From Nodosilinea sp. P-1105 (lineage in GTDB: Bacteria; Cyanobacteriota; Cyanobacteriia; Phormidesmidales; Phormidesmidaceae): 64,000 nt of DNA. The translations under genes and the position numbers were made by a program. Location: positions 1-64,000 of the forward strand of contig NZ_SMDQ01000028.1 in NCBI RefSeq assembly GCF_012911975.1, in the 5' to 3' direction. Below, one piece after another: positions 17,281-27,588 of the stretch (position 1 is the stretch's first letter; the number at the start of each line of letters is the position of its first letter). Below the pieces are notes generated by a model, which was not told the DNA's origin, did not search any database, and saw only the letters and a program-made list of their open reading frames with translations.

Positions 17281-17409
17281 AGGGTGTTTGAAAAGGGTTG
17301 TCCCAGGTATGGCTTGCCGCTAAGAGTCAGCAAAAACGCTGAATCTTGAGGCCATTAGTCTACGACCCAGGTGTAATCTGAGACACTCTTTGGCTTCTCA
17401 AACACCCTC
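17281..17409. mobile_element. Candidate MITE (about 129 bp) upstream of nrtA
   Basis: Terminal inverted repeats AGGGTGTTTGAAAAG / CTTCTCAAACACCCTC flanked on both sides by TTAG; no coding capacity. Confidence 0.6.
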
Positions 17410-17468
17410 TTAGCCTGATGTTCTCTGTTCGCTGATGAATCGCAAATAATCTTGGAGAGATTGCAAAC

Positions 17469-18773
17469 ATGACTCGATTGAATCGCCGTAGGTTTTTAAT
17501 GACAACTGGTACGGCTGCTGCTGGCACGTTGTTGCTTCATGCTTGCGGTCAAAATGATCCTGGGTCAACCTCTCAGGTTGACGTAGAGATTGATCCTGCC
17601 GACGCCCCAGAAACCCCCACCGCCAAGCTCGGATTTATTGCCCTGACGGACTCAGCCCCTCTGATCATCGCCTACGAGAAGGGCTTCTATGCTAAGTACG
17701 GCATGACCGATGTCTCTGTAGAGAAGCAGGCATCCTGGGGCACCACTCGGGACAACCTGGTGCTGGGATCTGGGGGTGGCGGCATTGATGGGGCGCACAT
17801 CTTAACCCCCATGCCCTACTTGATTTCTGAGGGCATCGTCACCGATGGTCGCAAGGTACCGATGTATATCTTGGCTCGTTTGAACGTCAACGGCCAGGGG
17901 ATTTGCTTATCCAATGATTATGCCGATCTAAACGTCGGTGTGGATAGCACACCTCTTAGTGACGCATTTGCTCAGCGTAAAGCGGCTGGGGCTGATCTGC
18001 GGGCCGCCATGACTTTTCCCGGTGGCACCCACGATCTCTGGATTCGCTACTGGTTGGCAGCGGGCGGCATTGACCCCGATCAAGATGTGTCGACCATCGT
18101 TGTTCCGCCGCCCCAGATGGTGGCTAATGTGCGTGTCGGCAATATGGATGCCTTCTGTGTGGGTGAACCCTGGCCTCTACAAACAGTGAACCAAGATGTT
18201 GGCTACAATGCCTTGACCACCGGAGAAATTTGGCGAGATCACCCAGAGAAGGCCCTAGGTATGCGGGCTGATTGGGTTGATCAGAATCCTAAGGCGGCTA
18301 AGGCGCTGTTGATGGGTACTTTAGAGGGGCAAATGTGGTGTAGCCAGCCTGAAAATAAAGAGGAAATGTGCCAGATTCTCTCTCGGCGAGCCTGGTTTAA
18401 TGTGCCTTTTGAAGACATCATTGACCGCTCGGTGGGCAAGTTTGACTTTGGCAATGGCAGAGTAGAGGAACTGCCAGATTTGATGCAGAAATACTGGGAT
18501 GATTACGCTTCCTATCCTTTCAAGAGTCACGACCTGTGGTTCTTAACCGAAAATATTCGCTGGGGTTACCTACCGGCTGATACCGATATCAACGCCATGG
18601 TGGAAGCTGTCAATCGGGAAGATCTGTGGCGTGAAGCCGCCGAGGCAATCGGTCAAGCTGACATGATTCCTGAAAGCACCTCCCGAGGTGTAGAGACCTT
18701 CTTCGACGGGACTATCTTCGACCCCGAAGATCCCCAAGGCTATCTAGACAGCCTTGACATTAAGCGGATTTAA
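17469..18773 (+). CDS. nrtA: Nitrate ABC transporter substrate-binding lipoprotein
   Basis: TAT/lipobox N-terminus; GGGGIDGAHILTPMPYLISEG, PGGTHDLWIRYWLAAGGIDPD, SHDLWFLTENIRWGYLPADTD characteristic of NrtA. Confidence 0.93.
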   Translation: MTRLNRRRFLMTTGTAAAGTLLLHACGQNDPGSTSQVDVEIDPADAPETPTAKLGFIALTDSAPLIIAYEKGFYAKYGMTDVSVEKQASWGTTRDNLVLGSGGGGIDGAHILTPMPYLISEGIVTDGRKVPMYILARLNVNGQGICLSNDYADLNVGVDSTPLSDAFAQRKAAGADLRAAMTFPGGTHDLWIRYWLAAGGIDPDQDVSTIVVPPPQMVANVRVGNMDAFCVGEPWPLQTVNQDVGYNALTTGEIWRDHPEKALGMRADWVDQNPKAAKALLMGTLEGQMWCSQPENKEEMCQILSRRAWFNVPFEDIIDRSVGKFDFGNGRVEELPDLMQKYWDDYASYPFKSHDLWFLTENIRWGYLPADTDINAMVEAVNREDLWREAAEAIGQADMIPESTSRGVETFFDGTIFDPEDPQGYLDSLDIKRI

Positions 18774-18852
18774 GCGTTTTCTCTGCCTCCGTGGCTAAAG
18801 CCGTGGAGGTAAACCCTCTTTCCTGCCGTAATCTCTGGAGATCAAACCATCC

Positions 18853-19698
18853 ATGACTGCACCCCTTGATGTTCGGCCCACGCGATCGCGCTTTACCCCC
18901 CAGCGGTTACTTGGTCATGTTCTGCACCAAATTAAAGAGTTGATCCCAGCTGCGATCGCATTCCTGATTTTCCTGGTGATCTGGCAAATTTTTACGATGA
19001 GCCCCGATGCCAATTTGCCTAGCCCAGTGCGCACCGTGACTGAAACCTGGGAACTGATTATCAACCCATTTTTTGACTACGGTGGTAATGATAAAGGCTT
19101 GTTCTGGCAGGTGTTCACCAGTTTGCAACGGGTAGCTTTGGGCTTTTCCTTAGCCGCGATCGTTGGTATTGGCTTAGGCATCTTGATCGGCACCAGCAGC
19201 CTGATGTACAAGGCCCTGGACCCGCTATTTCAAATTTTGCGTACCATCCCCCCCCTGGCCTGGTTACCCATTTCTTTGGCCGCGTTTCAACAGGCTAACC
19301 CAGCGGCTATTTTCGTAATTTTTATTACGGCAATCTGGCCGATCATCATCAATACTACAGAGGGAGTGCTGCAAATTCCCCAGGACTATAACAACGTAGC
19401 CCGAGTATTGCGGCTCTCAAGGCGCGAGTACTTCTTCAAGATTCTGTTTCCATCCACTGTCCCCTATATTTTTACGGGTTTACGGATTGGCATTGGTCTG
19501 TCTTGGCTGGCGATCGTGGCTGCAGAAATGTTGATTGGCGGTGTCGGTATTGGGTTCTTTATCTGGGATGCCTGGAATAGCTCTCGCATGAGCGACATTA
19601 TTATCGCCATTGTCTACGTGGGTATTGTGGGGCTGTTGCTAGATCGACTGATTGTGTTTATTGGAGGCTTGGTCTTGCCGGAAGAGCAGAAGCAGTAA
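18853..19698 (+). CDS. nrtB: Nitrate ABC transporter permease
   Basis: Binding-protein-dependent permease; EYFFKILFPSTVPYIFTGLRIGIGLSWLAIVAAEML EAA loop region; position between nrtA and nrtC. Confidence 0.92.
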   Translation: MTAPLDVRPTRSRFTPQRLLGHVLHQIKELIPAAIAFLIFLVIWQIFTMSPDANLPSPVRTVTETWELIINPFFDYGGNDKGLFWQVFTSLQRVALGFSLAAIVGIGLGILIGTSSLMYKALDPLFQILRTIPPLAWLPISLAAFQQANPAAIFVIFITAIWPIIINTTEGVLQIPQDYNNVARVLRLSRREYFFKILFPSTVPYIFTGLRIGIGLSWLAIVAAEMLIGGVGIGFFIWDAWNSSRMSDIIIAIVYVGIVGLLLDRLIVFIGGLVLPEEQKQ

Positions 19699-19891
19699 TC
19701 AACGCTTCGTTCAGTGGGCAGTGCCCGCCATTTCATTCCCGGTTTCCCAAAATTAATCTGTGATTCTGCCAAAAGTTTGTGGTGGGCGATGCCCACCCTA
19801 CCCTCTCATCGTCAACATGCATTCATTCAACATTCCCTAAAAGGGACCTCCGAAATCCTGCTGTTCGTCTGCACTCTATTCCTGTCGCACC

Positions 19892-21892
19892 ATGGCTGTT
19901 TTTGTTGAAGTTGACCACGTCGATCGCGTCTTTAAACTGCCCGAAGGGGGTCAGTATATTGCCCTGAAGAACATTGATCTGCAAGTTCATAAGGGGGAGT
20001 TTGTTTCCCTAGTGGGCCACTCGGGCTGTGGCAAGTCTACCCTGTTGAACATTCTCTCGGGGCTCGATAAACCCACCGTTGGGGGCATTGTGCTAGAAGG
20101 GCGGCAAGTGACCGAGCCCGGTCCCGATCGCATGGTGGTGTTTCAAAATTACTCCCTGCTGCCCTGGCTGACGGTGCGAGAAAATATTGCCCTGGCGGTG
20201 AACCAGGTGATGCAAAAGCATCCCAAACCGGTGCGCAACCGGATGATCGATCACCATATTGAGCTGGTTGGCCTACAAAAAGCGGCCCACAAGCGGCCTG
20301 GGGAAATCTCTGGGGGTATGAAGCAGCGGGTAGCCATTGCCCGAGCTTTGGCGATTCGGCCGAAGCTGCTGCTGCTGGATGAGCCTTTTGGTGCCCTCGA
20401 CGCCCTTACCCGGGGCGGGCTACAAGAGCAGCTCATGAAAATCTGCCAGGAAAATGAGGTCACCTGCATCATGGTCACCCACGATGTGGATGAGGCCCTG
20501 CTGCTGTCTGACCGGGTAGTGCTGATGACCAACGGCCCCGAAGCCCATGTGGGCCAGATTGTGGATGTGCCCTTTCCGCGACCCCGGGAGCGGATGGAGG
20601 TGGTGAAGCACCCCAACTACTACAGCCTGCGCAACGAGATTGTCTACTTCTTAAACCAGCAGAAGCGGGCTAAGCAGCACAAGGCCAAACCCGTGGTGGC
20701 GATGGCGGCCAACGGCCTGGAAAAGGTGAATCTAGAACTGGGCTTTATTCCGCTGGTCGACTGTGCCCCGCTGGTGGTGGCCAAAGAAATGGGCTTTTTT
20801 GAGGCCCACGGTCTGGCTAATGTCACCCTGAATCGAGAACCCAGCTGGAATGCGATCGCCGATGGGGTCACCACCGGTCGCCTGGATGCCGCCATGATGG
20901 TGGCAGGCATGCCCCTGGGCATTACCCTGGGCTACGGCAACCAGCGCCCCCGACCCATGGTCAGCGCCCTTACCCTCAGCCGCAACGGCAACGCCATTAC
21001 CTTTAGCAAGCACCTCTACGACCAGGGGGTCCGCTCCCTGGCAGACTTCAAAGCTGCCCTGGATCGCCGTCCCGACCAAGTCCACACCCTGGCGGCGGTA
21101 CACCCCACCTCCATGCATAACCTGCTGCTGCGCTACTGGCTGGCCAGCGGTGGCATCGACCCCGATCGCGATGTCAGTGTGACGGTAATTCCCCCAGCCC
21201 AGATGGCCTCAAACTTGAAGGCGGGCACCATCGACGGCTACTGTGTTGGCGAGCCCTGGAATGTGCGGGCGGTGCAGGAAGGCATAGGGGTGGTGATGGC
21301 CATCGACAATGACATTTGGCCTGGCCACCTTGAAAAAGTGCTAGGGGTGACCGAAACCTGGGCCAACCAGTACCCCAAAACCCATGTGGCTCTGGTTAAA
21401 GCCCTGCTCGAAGCCTGCGAATACTGTGACGATCGCCGCAATCGGGAAGAGATTGCTGAGTTGCTGGCTCGACCCGAGTATGTGGGCGCGTCAGAACCCT
21501 ACATTCGCCAGGGTTTCCTAGATCCCTATGACCGGGGCGACGGCAGCGAGCCCAGCCAGGTGCTGAACTACATTCAGTTCTTTACCGGCAAGGCCAACTA
21601 CCCCGATGTGTCGGAGGCCGTCTGGCTAATGACTCAGATGGCCCGCTGGGGCATTACCCCCTTCCCCCGAAACTGGCTGGAAGTGGCGGAGCGGGTGAAG
21701 CGGGCCGATATCTTTGGCCAGGCTGCTCGAGAACTGGGGCTGCTGGATATTGGCCGCGATCGCCGTCCCACCCAGCTCTTTGATGGCATCCAGTTTGATC
21801 CTGACGAACCGCTGAAATATCTAGAGAAGTTTGCCATCAAGCGCGACCTGCGGATTGAAGAAGTGCCGATGGAGTCTGTTTCAGTTTCTTAA
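19892..21892 (+). CDS. nrtC: Nitrate ABC transporter ATP-binding protein with C-terminal NrtA-like domain
   Basis: [39 protein letters not shown]-terminal NrtA-like half [22 protein letters not shown]...[16 protein letters not shown]. Confidence 0.95.
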   Translation: MAVFVEVDHVDRVFKLPEGGQYIALKNIDLQVHKGEFVSLVGHSGCGKSTLLNILSGLDKPTVGGIVLEGRQVTEPGPDRMVVFQNYSLLPWLTVRENIALAVNQVMQKHPKPVRNRMIDHHIELVGLQKAAHKRPGEISGGMKQRVAIARALAIRPKLLLLDEPFGALDALTRGGLQEQLMKICQENEVTCIMVTHDVDEALLLSDRVVLMTNGPEAHVGQIVDVPFPRPRERMEVVKHPNYYSLRNEIVYFLNQQKRAKQHKAKPVVAMAANGLEKVNLELGFIPLVDCAPLVVAKEMGFFEAHGLANVTLNREPSWNAIADGVTTGRLDAAMMVAGMPLGITLGYGNQRPRPMVSALTLSRNGNAITFSKHLYDQGVRSLADFKAALDRRPDQVHTLAAVHPTSMHNLLLRYWLASGGIDPDRDVSVTVIPPAQMASNLKAGTIDGYCVGEPWNVRAVQEGIGVVMAIDNDIWPGHLEKVLGVTETWANQYPKTHVALVKALLEACEYCDDRRNREEIAELLARPEYVGASEPYIRQGFLDPYDRGDGSEPSQVLNYIQFFTGKANYPDVSEAVWLMTQMARWGITPFPRNWLEVAERVKRADIFGQAARELGLLDIGRDRRPTQLFDGIQFDPDEPLKYLEKFAIKRDLRIEEVPMESVSVS

Positions 21893-22030
21893 CTCGTGCC
21901 CTGAGTATCCTGACCTCGTGCCCTGAGTATCCTTAACTCGTGCCCTGAGTATCCTGACCTCGTGCCCTGAGTATCCTGACCTCGTGCCCTGAGTATCCTG
22001 ACCTCGTGCCCTGAGCGGAGTCGAAGGGCA
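21893..22030. repeat. 22-bp tandem repeat (CTCGTGCCCTGAGTATCCTGAC), five copies plus a sixth partial copy running into CCCTGAGCGGAGTCGAAGGGCA
   Basis: Copy starts at 21893, 21915, 21937, 21959, 21981, 22003 read directly. Confidence 0.95.
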
Positions 22031-22032
22031 CC

Positions 22033-22112
22033 CATCCACCCATCCACCCATCCACCCATCCACCCATCCACCCATCCACCCATCCACCCATCCACCCATC
22101 CACCCATCCACC
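22033..22112. repeat. 8-bp tandem repeat (CATCCACC) x10
   Basis: Ten exact consecutive units between nrtC and nrtD. Confidence 0.97.
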
Positions 22113-22130
22113 CACACACCTACCCAGACT

Positions 22131-22970
22131 ATGCAAGTGCTTAACTCTCCTACCAACGCTCATTCCCAACTGCTCACCCAAGAACCCTTTCTGGTAATTG
22201 ATAACCTGTCCAAGGTTTACCCCACCCCCAAGGGCGACTTTGTGGTGCTCGATGGCATTGACCTAGTGGTTAACGAAGGAGAATTTGTCTGTGTCATTGG
22301 TCACTCGGGCTGTGGCAAGTCAACGTTGCTAGATATGGTGGCCGGGTTTCGCCAGCCTACCCAAGGCCAAGTACGTCTAGAAACTCAGCCCATCCAAGAG
22401 CCCGGCCCCGATCGCATGGTGGTGTTTCAAAACTATTCCCTGCTGCCCTGGCTGACGGCCTACGACAATATTTACCTGGGGGTGAAGTCCGTATTCCCTA
22501 ACAAGCCAGAAAAGGTGAAAAAGCGCATCGTCATGGAACACCTGGCCATGGTGGGTTTAGCTGATGTGGCCAACAAAAAGCCCGGTGCCCTGTCTGGGGG
22601 CATGAAACAGCGGGTCTGCATTGCCCGAGCCCTGGCCCTGCGTCCTAAGGTGCTGATTTTAGACGAACCCTTTGGTGCCCTCGACCCTATCACCCGGGAA
22701 GAACTGCAAGAAGAACTGCTCACCATCTGGCGAGATCACAAAATCACGGTGCTGATGATCACCCACGATATCGATGAAGCCCTGTTCCTCGCCGATCGGA
22801 TTGTGATGATGACCAATGGCCCCGCTGCCAAAGTTGGCGAGATTATGATGGTGCCCTTTGACCGGCCCCGCGATCGCAGCCGCCTGATGGAAGATCCGAA
22901 GTTCTACGAACTGCGCAACGAAGCCCTCGACTTCCTCTACAACCGCTATGCCCATGACGACACCGAGTAA
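22131..22970 (+). CDS. nrtD: Nitrate ABC transporter ATP-binding protein
   Basis: [38 protein letters not shown]; follows nrtC. Confidence 0.93.
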   Translation: MQVLNSPTNAHSQLLTQEPFLVIDNLSKVYPTPKGDFVVLDGIDLVVNEGEFVCVIGHSGCGKSTLLDMVAGFRQPTQGQVRLETQPIQEPGPDRMVVFQNYSLLPWLTAYDNIYLGVKSVFPNKPEKVKKRIVMEHLAMVGLADVANKKPGALSGGMKQRVCIARALALRPKVLILDEPFGALDPITREELQEELLTIWRDHKITVLMITHDIDEALFLADRIVMMTNGPAAKVGEIMMVPFDRPRDRSRLMEDPKFYELRNEALDFLYNRYAHDDTE

Positions 22971-23218
22971 TGGGCCTCATCAGCCGTTTGGAGACAAGGC
23001 ACCTCCAAAAAAAATGAGGTAGCTGACAGATTTTGGGCCGCTACCAAAACTTGTAGCCGATAGGTTGTGGCCGCAGGCATTACCAGTTGGGTGAGTTGAA
23101 CCAGGCAAGGCTGATTTTCGTTAAACCATAGATTGACCCGGCGATTACCCAAGTACAAGGTATGGTGGCTCAACAGATTGTAGAGGCTTACAAAGCAGTT
23201 TGCTTTCGACGGCGTCAA
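22946..23218 (-). CDS. Hypothetical small protein (doubtful)
   Basis: ORF only; overlaps nrtD 3' end by 25 nt. Confidence 0.25.
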   Translation of the reverse strand: MTPSKANCFVSLYNLLSHHTLYLGNRRVNLWFNENQPCLVQLTQLVMPAATTYRLQVLVAAQNLSATSFFLEVPCLQTADEAHYSVSSWA

Positions 23219-23288
23219 GCCTTAGTCGACCGCTTTAATGCTTTATTGGACTGATTTTGAGGCAAGTCATGTAGTAGATCCTCGCCAC

Positions 23289-23912
23289 TCAATCTCCCAG
23301 CTTTGCATCAGTGGAATTGATTAACGGCTCTTCCGCAGCAATTTCTTGTTTCAAGGTCTCTTTTAGGGCTTCTAGCACCGTCAGGGGGTCAGCCGCCTGC
23401 TGCATCACCTCGGCTTCTGGGTCGTGGCGCTGTGCCATGTTGGGAATGTCCTCTCGCAGTTCCTCCAGCAGGGCAATGATTTTGGCGATTTTTTTCTCAG
23501 ACAGCAGGTTCAACTGCAACATCAGCTGGGTGCGCTGCTCGGCAAAGCTTTCCTGGCGGGTTTGGCGAATCAGTACCCCGGTTGAAATCAACAGGGCCGC
23601 CGCATCAAGCCCCTGCTCTTCCCAGCTAAATACCGGCAGGGTAAAGGGTAGCACCCCCAAAGAGTTGATGAAGTGGCCCCCCAGCCAGAGCCCTAGACTA
23701 ACAACCAGCCCATAGAGAAAGGCCGGACGGCTAAAAAACGCCGCCACAGAAGCCAACAACCGTTCTTGTAGCGGAGTGTCTTGGGCTTCCTGGCGGTGAA
23801 TTTCAATAATCGCCTCAATGTTTTCAGCCACAGGATCCGGTAAAGGAGCGGTGATAATCCGGCGCCGCCCACGCCAGCCAAACCGGCTAGTTACTCTGGT
23901 CGAGTCGGTCAT
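23289..23912 (-). CDS. DUF1003-like / low-affinity iron-permease-like small membrane protein
   Basis: Two TM segments (SRPAFLYGLVVSLGLWLGGHF, ALLISTGVLIRQTRQ) then cytosolic helix LMLQLNLLSEKKIAKIIALLEELREDIP, pattern of DUF1003 proteins. Confidence 0.6.
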   Translation of the reverse strand: MTDSTRVTSRFGWRGRRRIITAPLPDPVAENIEAIIEIHRQEAQDTPLQERLLASVAAFFSRPAFLYGLVVSLGLWLGGHFINSLGVLPFTLPVFSWEEQGLDAAALLISTGVLIRQTRQESFAEQRTQLMLQLNLLSEKKIAKIIALLEELREDIPNMAQRHDPEAEVMQQAADPLTVLEALKETLKQEIAAEEPLINSTDAKLGD

Positions 23913-23928
23913 GGAAAGCTATCCCACC

Positions 23929-24432
23929 CTACTTAGCGAGTAAACTACGCAGCATCCAGGCCGTTTTCTCATGCACCTGCATACGCTGGGTTAGCAGATC
24001 AGCGGTGGGCTCGTCATGGGCCTTGTCTACCGCTGGAAATACCGATCGCGCTGTGCGCACCACTGCCTCTTGCCCTTCCACCAATTGGCGAATCATGTCC
24101 TCAGCAACTGGCACGCCATCATCTTCTTGGATAGACGATAGTTTGCCAAAGGCTTTATAGGTGCCCGGTGCCGGAAAGCCTAGGGCCCGAATGCGCTCGG
24201 CAATTTGATCGACCGCCAGGGCCAACTCGTTGTATTGCTCTTCAAACATTAGGTGCAGGGTTTGGAACATGGGGCCGGTCACATTCCAATGGAAGTTGTG
24301 GGTTTTGAGGTACAGAGTGTAGGTGTCAGCCAACAACTTTGATAGTCCATCGGCGATCGCCTGCCGATCTTTTTCGTCGATGCCAATGTCGATGGGCATG
24401 ACAGCGGTTTCAGCGGCAGTTTTCTTGGCCAT
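23929..24432 (-). CDS. dps: Dps-family ferritin-like DNA-binding/iron storage protein
   Basis: [52 protein letters not shown] ferroxidase region. Confidence 0.93.
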   Translation of the reverse strand: MAKKTAAETAVMPIDIGIDEKDRQAIADGLSKLLADTYTLYLKTHNFHWNVTGPMFQTLHLMFEEQYNELALAVDQIAERIRALGFPAPGTYKAFGKLSSIQEDDGVPVAEDMIRQLVEGQEAVVRTARSVFPAVDKAHDEPTADLLTQRMQVHEKTAWMLRSLLAK

Positions 24433-25198
24433 GGTTTATATCCTCGTCACAATAAATGAATGACAACAGGCACCGGAATTAATCGCTAGTACAGCTTGAT
24501 CAATGCTGCCTGCTGCCCTTAGAGAAGTGGTGACCCTGCCTGCATTTGGCCTGGCATTTAGGCCAGGGGCAAGCCAAGCCTTCTTCACACAATCATAGAT
24601 TCAGCCAAGCTAACAAAAACCTAAGTCTCACCGCAATCTGCCCCAGGGCAGACAAACCCATAGCCGTCGACCGTGCTGATTCATCCCAGGCCTGCCCCCC
24701 TGGTTAGGGGCTGCTGACTGAGGGCCGCAGCGTTCACTGCCCTTAGGCGACTTCTGGAAAACTTTCTCTCTAATGGTGGGCAATGCCCACCCTACGGTGG
24801 TTGCAGTCGCCGGATAGGGCAGGGATCTTCGTTTCCAGAAATCTCCTTAGCTAGCTCAGTAATGAGATTAAATTTTATCAAACAAGTATTCTTTGGCTGG
24901 CCATGAACCGCAGCCATAAACCGCAAGCTCTCGTTTGCAGAACCTGCCATGATCAGCTTGGCCAAGCCATAGAGTCACTCAACTCTGGAAAAACGTCAAG
25001 CTTTATATAAACCGCGCAAGCACCAAGCAGCAAGCGAATGAGCTGCCTGTGACTGAGCCAAACCAATTTTTCGCAACAAAAGTTAACCAATTACTATTGA
25101 GAACTATTCCGATTTGTGGTGGAATCAACTTGTTGAGAATAAAGCTCAATAAGCTCTCAATCCGCATTGAGGCTACTGTCCTTGGAGGATCGAATACT

Positions 25199-26224
25199 AT
25201 GCAAACCTATGGAAATACTGATGTTACCTACAACTGGTGGGCGGGCAATGCCCGATTCGCCAACCTATCTGGGTTGTTTATTTCAGCCCATGTGGGCCAA
25301 GCGGCGCTAATTACCCTGTGGGCCGGGGCTTTTACCTTATTCGAGCTGTCTTGGTTTGACCCAAGCATCCCCATGGGGGAACAGGGGCTGATTTTGCTGC
25401 CCCACCTAGCCACCCTGGGTCTAGGCGTCGGGGATGGGGGTCAGATTGTTGATACCTACCCCTACTTTGTGGTGGGGGCAGTGCATCTGATTTCGTCTGC
25501 AGTCCTAGGAGCTGGTGCTCTGTTTCATACCTTTAAGGCGCCAGCGGACCTGAAGCAAGCCCAAGGGCAAGCTCGTAAATTCCACTTTGAGTGGGATGAC
25601 CCCGCTAAGCTGGGCTTGATTCTAGGCCATCACCTGCTGTTTTTAGGGGCTGGGGCCTTGCTGCTGGTAGCGAAAGCGACCCTCTGGGGTGGTCTGTACG
25701 ATGCTACGACTCAAACGGTGCGGACGGTACAGCCGACCCTCGATCCCCTGGTAATTTATGGCTATCAAACCCACTTTGCTAGCGTCAGCAGCCTGGAAGA
25801 TTTGGTCGGTGGTCATGTCTTTGTGGGGGTACTGCTGATTGCAGGAGGTATCTGGCATATTTTGGTACCGCCTCTGAAATGGGCTAAAAACCTGCTGCTG
25901 TTTTCCGGGGAAGCGATTTTGTCCTACTCCTTGGGAGGCATTGCCCTGGCTGGATTTGTGGCGGCCTACTTCTGTGCGGTCAATACCTTAGCCTATCCGC
26001 CAGAGTTCTACGGTCCTCCCTTGGAGGTGAAGCTGGGGGTGATGCCCTATTTTGCTGACACCGTGGTGCTGCCCCTCAATGCCCACACCTCCCGTTGTTG
26101 GCTGGCTAATGCGCACTTTATTCTGGCGTTTCTATTTTTACAGGGACACCTGTGGCATGCCCTGCGAGCGATTGGATTTGACTTTCGCCGGGTAGAGAAG
26201 GCCCTAAGCGCCGTCGAATCCTAA
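25199..26224 (+). CDS. isiA: Iron-stress-induced chlorophyll-binding protein (CP43-like, IsiA/Pcb family)
   Basis: [89 protein letters not shown] at 25199 (upstream in-frame extension is unlikely). Confidence 0.93.
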   Translation: MQTYGNTDVTYNWWAGNARFANLSGLFISAHVGQAALITLWAGAFTLFELSWFDPSIPMGEQGLILLPHLATLGLGVGDGGQIVDTYPYFVVGAVHLISSAVLGAGALFHTFKAPADLKQAQGQARKFHFEWDDPAKLGLILGHHLLFLGAGALLLVAKATLWGGLYDATTQTVRTVQPTLDPLVIYGYQTHFASVSSLEDLVGGHVFVGVLLIAGGIWHILVPPLKWAKNLLLFSGEAILSYSLGGIALAGFVAAYFCAVNTLAYPPEFYGPPLEVKLGVMPYFADTVVLPLNAHTSRCWLANAHFILAFLFLQGHLWHALRAIGFDFRRVEKALSAVES

Positions 26225-26252
26225 CTTTCAACGTTGGTCTCTCCTCTCTTTT

Positions 26253-26287
26253 GGGGGGCAATAAAGGGCTCCAACATCCTGCCCCCC
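26253..26287 (+). terminator. Hairpin downstream of isiA
   Basis: GGGGGGCA - 19 nt - TGCCCCCC followed by TTTCCTAATTTTT. Confidence 0.6.
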
Positions 26288-26330
26288 TTTCCTAATTTTT
26301 AACTTACTAGACACAAGGAATGTCTTGGCC

Positions 26331-27080
26331 ATGATGCCTTCCAACTCTCCAGACGCCGTGTGGATCAACGTTAGTCCTAGTTTCCAGAGACTTGATCGTA
26401 GGCTGCTACAATCTCTGGCTGGACATACCTCTGTAACCCACTGGGCCTATTGCCAAACGCCGGATGAACCCAGCAGCTTGGAGGTGGCCATGACCCTACT
26501 CCATGACTACATCAAGGGCTGCGATCGCCCCCTGCATCTTTTGGGCCACGGTACTGGAGGACTGCTAGGCCTCCTATATGCTCGCCAACATAGCCACCGG
26601 GTGAAGTCGCTGACCTTGCTATCGGTGGGGGTTAACCCCATGGTGGACTGGCAGTCCCATTATTATGCTCAGCTAGAGACCATGCCCTGTAGCCGTTACC
26701 AGGTGTTGTCGCAGATGGTGTACACCCTGTTTGGCCACCAGGCTCGACCGCTGGTGCACGGCTGGGTGCGGTTACTAGAGCAGGAATTATCCCAATCCCT
26801 CTCCCCCCATTCCCTGGTCAAGCGAGTCAGTCTTTTCCCCGGTTCGGTACCGGTGCCGCTGTTGGTGTGTGGCAGTGCTGACGATGGGGTCACTGACCCA
26901 GAGCAAATTCAAGGCTGGCGTCCCTGGCTAAAACCCGGCGATCGCATTTGGCAATGTCCTGACGGTCGCCATTTTTTCCATTCAGTTCATCCGCAGGTGG
27001 TGGCCAACCAAATTCTTAGCTTTTGGGCCACGACCACACCGGCGTTGATCTGCCCCTTGAGCTTAGAACAGGCCTGCTAA
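26331..27080 (+). CDS. Alpha/beta hydrolase fold protein
   Basis: LHLLGHGTGGLLGLLYARQHSHRVKSLTLLSVG; nucleophile elbow has Thr in GHGTGG instead of canonical Ser/Asp; DGRHFFHS near C-terminus. Confidence 0.75.
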   Translation: MMPSNSPDAVWINVSPSFQRLDRRLLQSLAGHTSVTHWAYCQTPDEPSSLEVAMTLLHDYIKGCDRPLHLLGHGTGGLLGLLYARQHSHRVKSLTLLSVGVNPMVDWQSHYYAQLETMPCSRYQVLSQMVYTLFGHQARPLVHGWVRLLEQELSQSLSPHSLVKRVSLFPGSVPVPLLVCGSADDGVTDPEQIQGWRPWLKPGDRIWQCPDGRHFFHSVHPQVVANQILSFWATTTPALICPLSLEQAC

Positions 27081-27120
27081 GTCCGACGTGTTGAGTATTT
27101 AGTGTCAAGTTTTACTGCCT

Positions 27121-27588
27121 ATGTCTGCTTCTGAGACAGTTCTTGCGGTGTTGATGCCTGCAGCCATTTGGGTCACAGTGCTGGCCTTTACCCTGGCGAT
27201 TCTGTTCGCCCTAGATGACGGTATCAGACGGCTGAGGCGGCTGCATCAAATTCCCTGCTACCGCTGTCGGTTTTACACCGGTAGCCCCTACCTAAAATGT
27301 CCGGTACATCCCATAGACGCTGGTTCAGAGGTGGCCATCACCTGCCAAGACTACGAACAGGTTGAACCAGGGTGGTCCCCGTCTGCCCCCCCTGTCCAGG
27401 GCAAGCCTCTGGTGCCCAGGTTATCGATTACCTTCGCGACGTTATTCCATCCCTCTGCTACTCACCATGTATCGCCCCCAACTGTCTATTCTGCAAACGT
27501 TTACCCCCAAGACCCATCTACCCCTCAGCCGCGATCGCGTTTGGCTGATCGAACAGGGCATTGTCCGCACCTTCACCTGGAGCGATAG
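27121..27588 (+). CDS. Small membrane protein with Cys-rich cytosolic domain
   Basis: TM helix then CYRCRFYTGSPYLKCPVHP...TCQDYEQ; 3' part overlaps the next gene in another frame, so the true end is uncertain. Confidence 0.5.
   Translation: MSASETVLAVLMPAAIWVTVLAFTLAILFALDDGIRRLRRLHQIPCYRCRFYTGSPYLKCPVHPIDAGSEVAITCQDYEQVEPGWSPSAPPVQGKPLVPRLSITFATLFHPSATHHVSPPTVYSANVYPQDPSTPQPRSRLADRTGHCPHLHLER

Noticed and set aside
21881-22181. Three overlapping minus-strand ORFs encoding [13 protein letters not shown]... repeats
   Set aside because: They are translations of the CATCCACC and 22-bp tandem repeats between nrtC and nrtD; no RBS or unique sequence, so treated as repeats not genes.
23165-23253. 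Possible transposase fragment (MVAQQIVEAYKAVCFRRRQALVDRFNALLD) on the plus strand
   Set aside because: Too short and no TnpB/IS motif can be recognised; overlaps a competing minus-strand ORF. Would need a search.
25049-25198. N-terminal extension of isiA in the ORF track
   Set aside because: [17 protein letters not shown]... has no CP43 similarity; the ATG at 25199 begins the canonical [25 protein letters not shown].
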